Shown one piece after another: positions 6,230-7,861 of a stretch of 7,861 nt of DNA. The notes under the pieces were generated by a model that made no database searches, was not told where the DNA came from, and saw only the letters and a program-made list of their open reading frames with translations. The position numbers and the translations under genes are program-made. Every line of letters begins with the position of its first letter. Position 1 is the first letter of the stretch. The stretch covers positions 1 to 7,861 of the forward strand of contig JAJFLL010000364.1 of assembly GCA_021772695.1 (NCBI GenBank), read 5' to 3'. Source of the stretch: Deltaproteobacteria bacterium. Lineage in GTDB: Bacteria; UBA10199; DSSB01.

Positions 6230-7861
6230 TTATTTCGCCTTGGCCGTAATCCGCTTTAATACAATCCCGCATAGCCAAAACAGTGACAATGAAACCAAGG
6301 CCATTCTGGAGCCCTCTGGAAGAATATTCCCCAAACCACAGCTGATACCACCACCCTGAAAGGAATTGTTGCCTCCAGGAATATTGCCACTGTCGAGAAT
6401 GATTAAGATGGCAGTGTTTGGGGCTCCGAGCTGAGTACCGGGTGTCGGGTTTGACAAGGTTAATAGGACGTTGCGGTCTTGGTTGGAATTTGGATTTTCT
6501 AGAATGGGGATGTTCACCGTCTGTGAATCAATGCCTGAGGCAAAGCTGACGGTTTGGTTTACGGTCGTATAATCGGAACCTGAAAAGGCAGTACCGTCCA
6601 TGGTCATGAAATCCACGGTGGCAGATTCGTTTAGGTTGCCACTTCGGTTGATCGTAATGGTGGCTTCTCCTGCAGTTTCATTGACCGAATAGGTATCCAT
6701 ACTAAATTGCACCGAAGCTATAACCACCACAGCAATACCGTTGGAAAACTCTGAAGTGTCTCCATTGGCTGCAGTGGCAGTGGCGGTGATCAGCTGGTTC
6801 TCCAAAGCGTTTAAGTCCACATTGGGATTGATGATATTCGCGGTGACATCGAAATCTACCTGGCCGGAACCATTGGTAGTTGCCATCGCTTCGCCTAGAA
6901 AAATTTCCCCCTCACCAAAACCAGAGGGGTCGAGGGTGTTATTGGCAAAAAATTGTAGGTTAAATTGGGTGTTGGCTGTGCTGGTAAGAGACCCTTGAAC
7001 CATCAAATTCATTCCAAAGAGTTGGGCCATACTGAGGTTAGGGGCGGCCTGCAGGTTATTGCCGCCTTGGATAAGATCGATGCCCAAGGCCGTATTCTCA
7101 AAAATCGAATTGCCGAGGATGGAATTGCCAATCCCCATGTTGACGAGAACGCCATTTTGGTCATTAAAGGCGATAGTGTTGCCGGCTTCGGGAACATTGC
7201 CGCCAACGAGATTGTTATCGGAACCTTCGATGGCGACACCCTCGCCACCATTGGGCAAGGCCAGCGAGCCGGTCACTTCAGTGCCAATGCGATTACCGTG
7301 AATCATATTGTTACTGGAGCCATCGACGATATTGATTCCATTTGCGGCATTGGCGGAAATCAGATTGCCCGCATTGGGGTCAGTGCCGCCAATAATATTA
7401 TCGGGTGACTCCTCGATAAAAACGCCATCGCCACCGTTACCCAGTGCAAGAGTTCCCGTGATGTCGGTGCCGATGAAATTCCCCAGCACTTGATTGCCAT
7501 TGCTGGTATCGGGGAAAATCTCGATACCGCTTTGGGTATTTCCTGAAATAATATTTCTGGCCCCTGGATCGGTACCGCCGATGACATTGTCAATGGCTTC
7601 ATTGGAAAGAACGATTCCGCTTTCGCCGTTGGGAATCGCCATGGTCCCTGTAGGATCGGTACCAATAAAATTGCCTTGCATGATATTACCTTCGGAGCCC
7701 TGACCATTATTGCGGATTCCCGTCTGGGTATTGCCAGAAATAACGTTCCCTTCTCCGGGTTGGGTACCTCCGAAGGTATTGTCTTGACCGAGTGTATTGG
7801 CGATGCCGTCGCCGTCATTGGCCAAGGCGGCATTGCCGTCGAAGTTGATGCCGATATAATT
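6230..7861 (-). CDS. Exported parallel beta-helix repeat protein with Calx-beta domain and C-terminal anchor (N-terminus outside window)
   Basis: The minus-strand frame is open from the right edge to the TAA at 6230-6232, giving the last 543 residues of a larger protein; numbering here starts at the edge. Residues 1-250 are four beta-helix repeats of 61-64 residues (consensus N-x-IGTD-x-TG-x-AL-x-NGG-GV, then IGGT-P-AGN-ISGN), with a partial fifth to about 277. Residues about 278-379 form a beta-rich domain containing LQFFANNTLDPSG and EGEIFLGEA, often seen after such repeats. Residues about 383-490 are a Calx-beta domain (SVNETAGEATITINRSG, DGTAFSGSDY, VLLTLSNPT). The tail has Gly503-505, Cys508, a hydrophobic span at about 521-535 and a basic end (KRITAKAK), resembling sorting signals processed at the envelope. 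A surface or adhesive role is inferred; no enzymatic motif is visible. It converges on the deaminase gene, with 102 bases between stops. Confidence 0.88.
   Translation of the reverse strand, partial: NYIGINFDGNAALANDGDGIANTLGQDNTFGGTQPGEGNVISGNTQTGIRNNGQGSEGNIMQGNFIGTDPTGTMAIPNGESGIVLSNEAIDNVIGGTDPGARNIISGNTQSGIEIFPDTSNGNQVLGNFIGTDITGTLALGNGGDGVFIEESPDNIIGGTDPNAGNLISANAANGINIVDGSSNNMIHGNRIGTEVTGSLALPNGGEGVAIEGSDNNLVGGNVPEAGNTIAFNDQNGVLVNMGIGNSILGNSIFENTALGIDLIQGGNNLQAAPNLSMAQLFGMNLMVQGSLTSTANTQFNLQFFANNTLDPSGFGEGEIFLGEAMATTNGSGQVDFDVTANIINPNVDLNALENQLITATATAANGDTSEFSNGIAVVVIASVQFSMDTYSVNETAGEATITINRSGNLNESATVDFMTMDGTAFSGSDYTTVNQTVSFASGIDSQTVNIPILENPNSNQDRNVLLTLSNPTPGTQLGAPNTAILIILDSGNIPGGNNSFQGGGISCGLGNILPEGSRMALVSLSLFWLCGIVLKRITAKAK
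7112..7861 (-). repeat. Four tandem beta-helix coding repeats of 183-192 bases
   Basis: Reading leftwards on the minus strand, units run 7861-7673 (63 codons), 7672-7481 (64), 7480-7295 (62) and 7294-7112 (61), each opening with Asn-x-Ile-Gly-(Thr/Ile). A degenerate fifth begins at 7111. Similarity is clear at protein level (GGT-P-AGN-ISGN shared) but the DNA has diverged, so the duplication is old. The array continues beyond the right edge. Confidence 0.85.

Noticed and set aside
6965..7408. 147-codon plus-strand frame, with further plus-strand frames, opposite the beta-helix repeats
   Set aside because: The translation mirrors the repeat structure of the minus-strand gene, has no domain of its own, and follows from the repeated codons on the other strand.
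7823..7825. TTG as start codon of the beta-helix protein
   Set aside because: The same frame continues upstream to the window edge with a good repeat motif (NYIGINFDGN), so the true start is beyond the window.
7360..7833. 157-codon second minus-strand frame across the repeats
   Set aside because: It overlaps the true beta-helix frame, has an implausible Pro/Ser-rich composition and no family resemblance.
7112..7861. Possible CRISPR-like array
   Set aside because: The periodicity is 183-192 bases, the DNA units are diverged, and they encode continuous protein; there are no short identical repeats with unique spacers.

Overview
The window looks like bacterial chromosomal DNA of balanced base composition with dense, mostly same-strand genes. 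It suggests a Gram-negative, probably environmental bacterium. Points in favour are the unfused trpC and trpF genes, an ECF sigma factor paired with a one-membrane-span anti-sigma factor, and a surface protein ending in a glycine/cysteine plus membrane-anchor tail like those of some deltaproteobacterial and related lineages. The genus cannot be named from this sequence alone.

Positions 1-3793 hold the distal part of a tryptophan operon on the + strand: the end of trpD, then complete trpC, trpF, trpB and trpA. Spacing is tight (18-base gap, 4-base overlap, 1-base gap, 22-base gap). Together the products convert phosphoribosyl anthranilate through CdRP and indole-glycerol phosphate to tryptophan. 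Every catalytic residue I checked is present, so the pathway segment looks functional. The operon promoter, any leader, and trpE/trpG lie outside the window.

Positions 3794-3986 are a non-coding gap with a weak terminator candidate, an ECF-type promoter candidate and a clear 11-bp inverted repeat. Positions 3987-5513 encode an ECF sigma factor and a membrane anti-sigma factor with no cysteine and a TPR-like extracytoplasmic C-terminus, forming a two-gene envelope-signalling module. A second gap (5514-5650) carries a 12-base perfect palindrome and a T-rich terminator candidate. Positions 5651-6127 encode a zinc-dependent nucleobase/nucleoside deaminase of the GuaD-like branch.

Positions 6230-7861 (- strand, N-terminus beyond the right edge) encode the C-terminal 543 residues of a large exported protein. 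It has about four and a half parallel beta-helix repeats of 61-64 residues, a beta-sandwich-like linker domain, a Calx-beta domain and a Gly-Gly-Gly/Cys/transmembrane/basic tail that resembles a sortase-like sorting signal. It converges on the deaminase gene. No RNA gene, CRISPR array, insertion sequence or phage gene was seen. The least ordinary parts are the sigma/anti-sigma module with its promoter-overlapping inverted repeat, and the C-terminal sorting tail of the surface protein.
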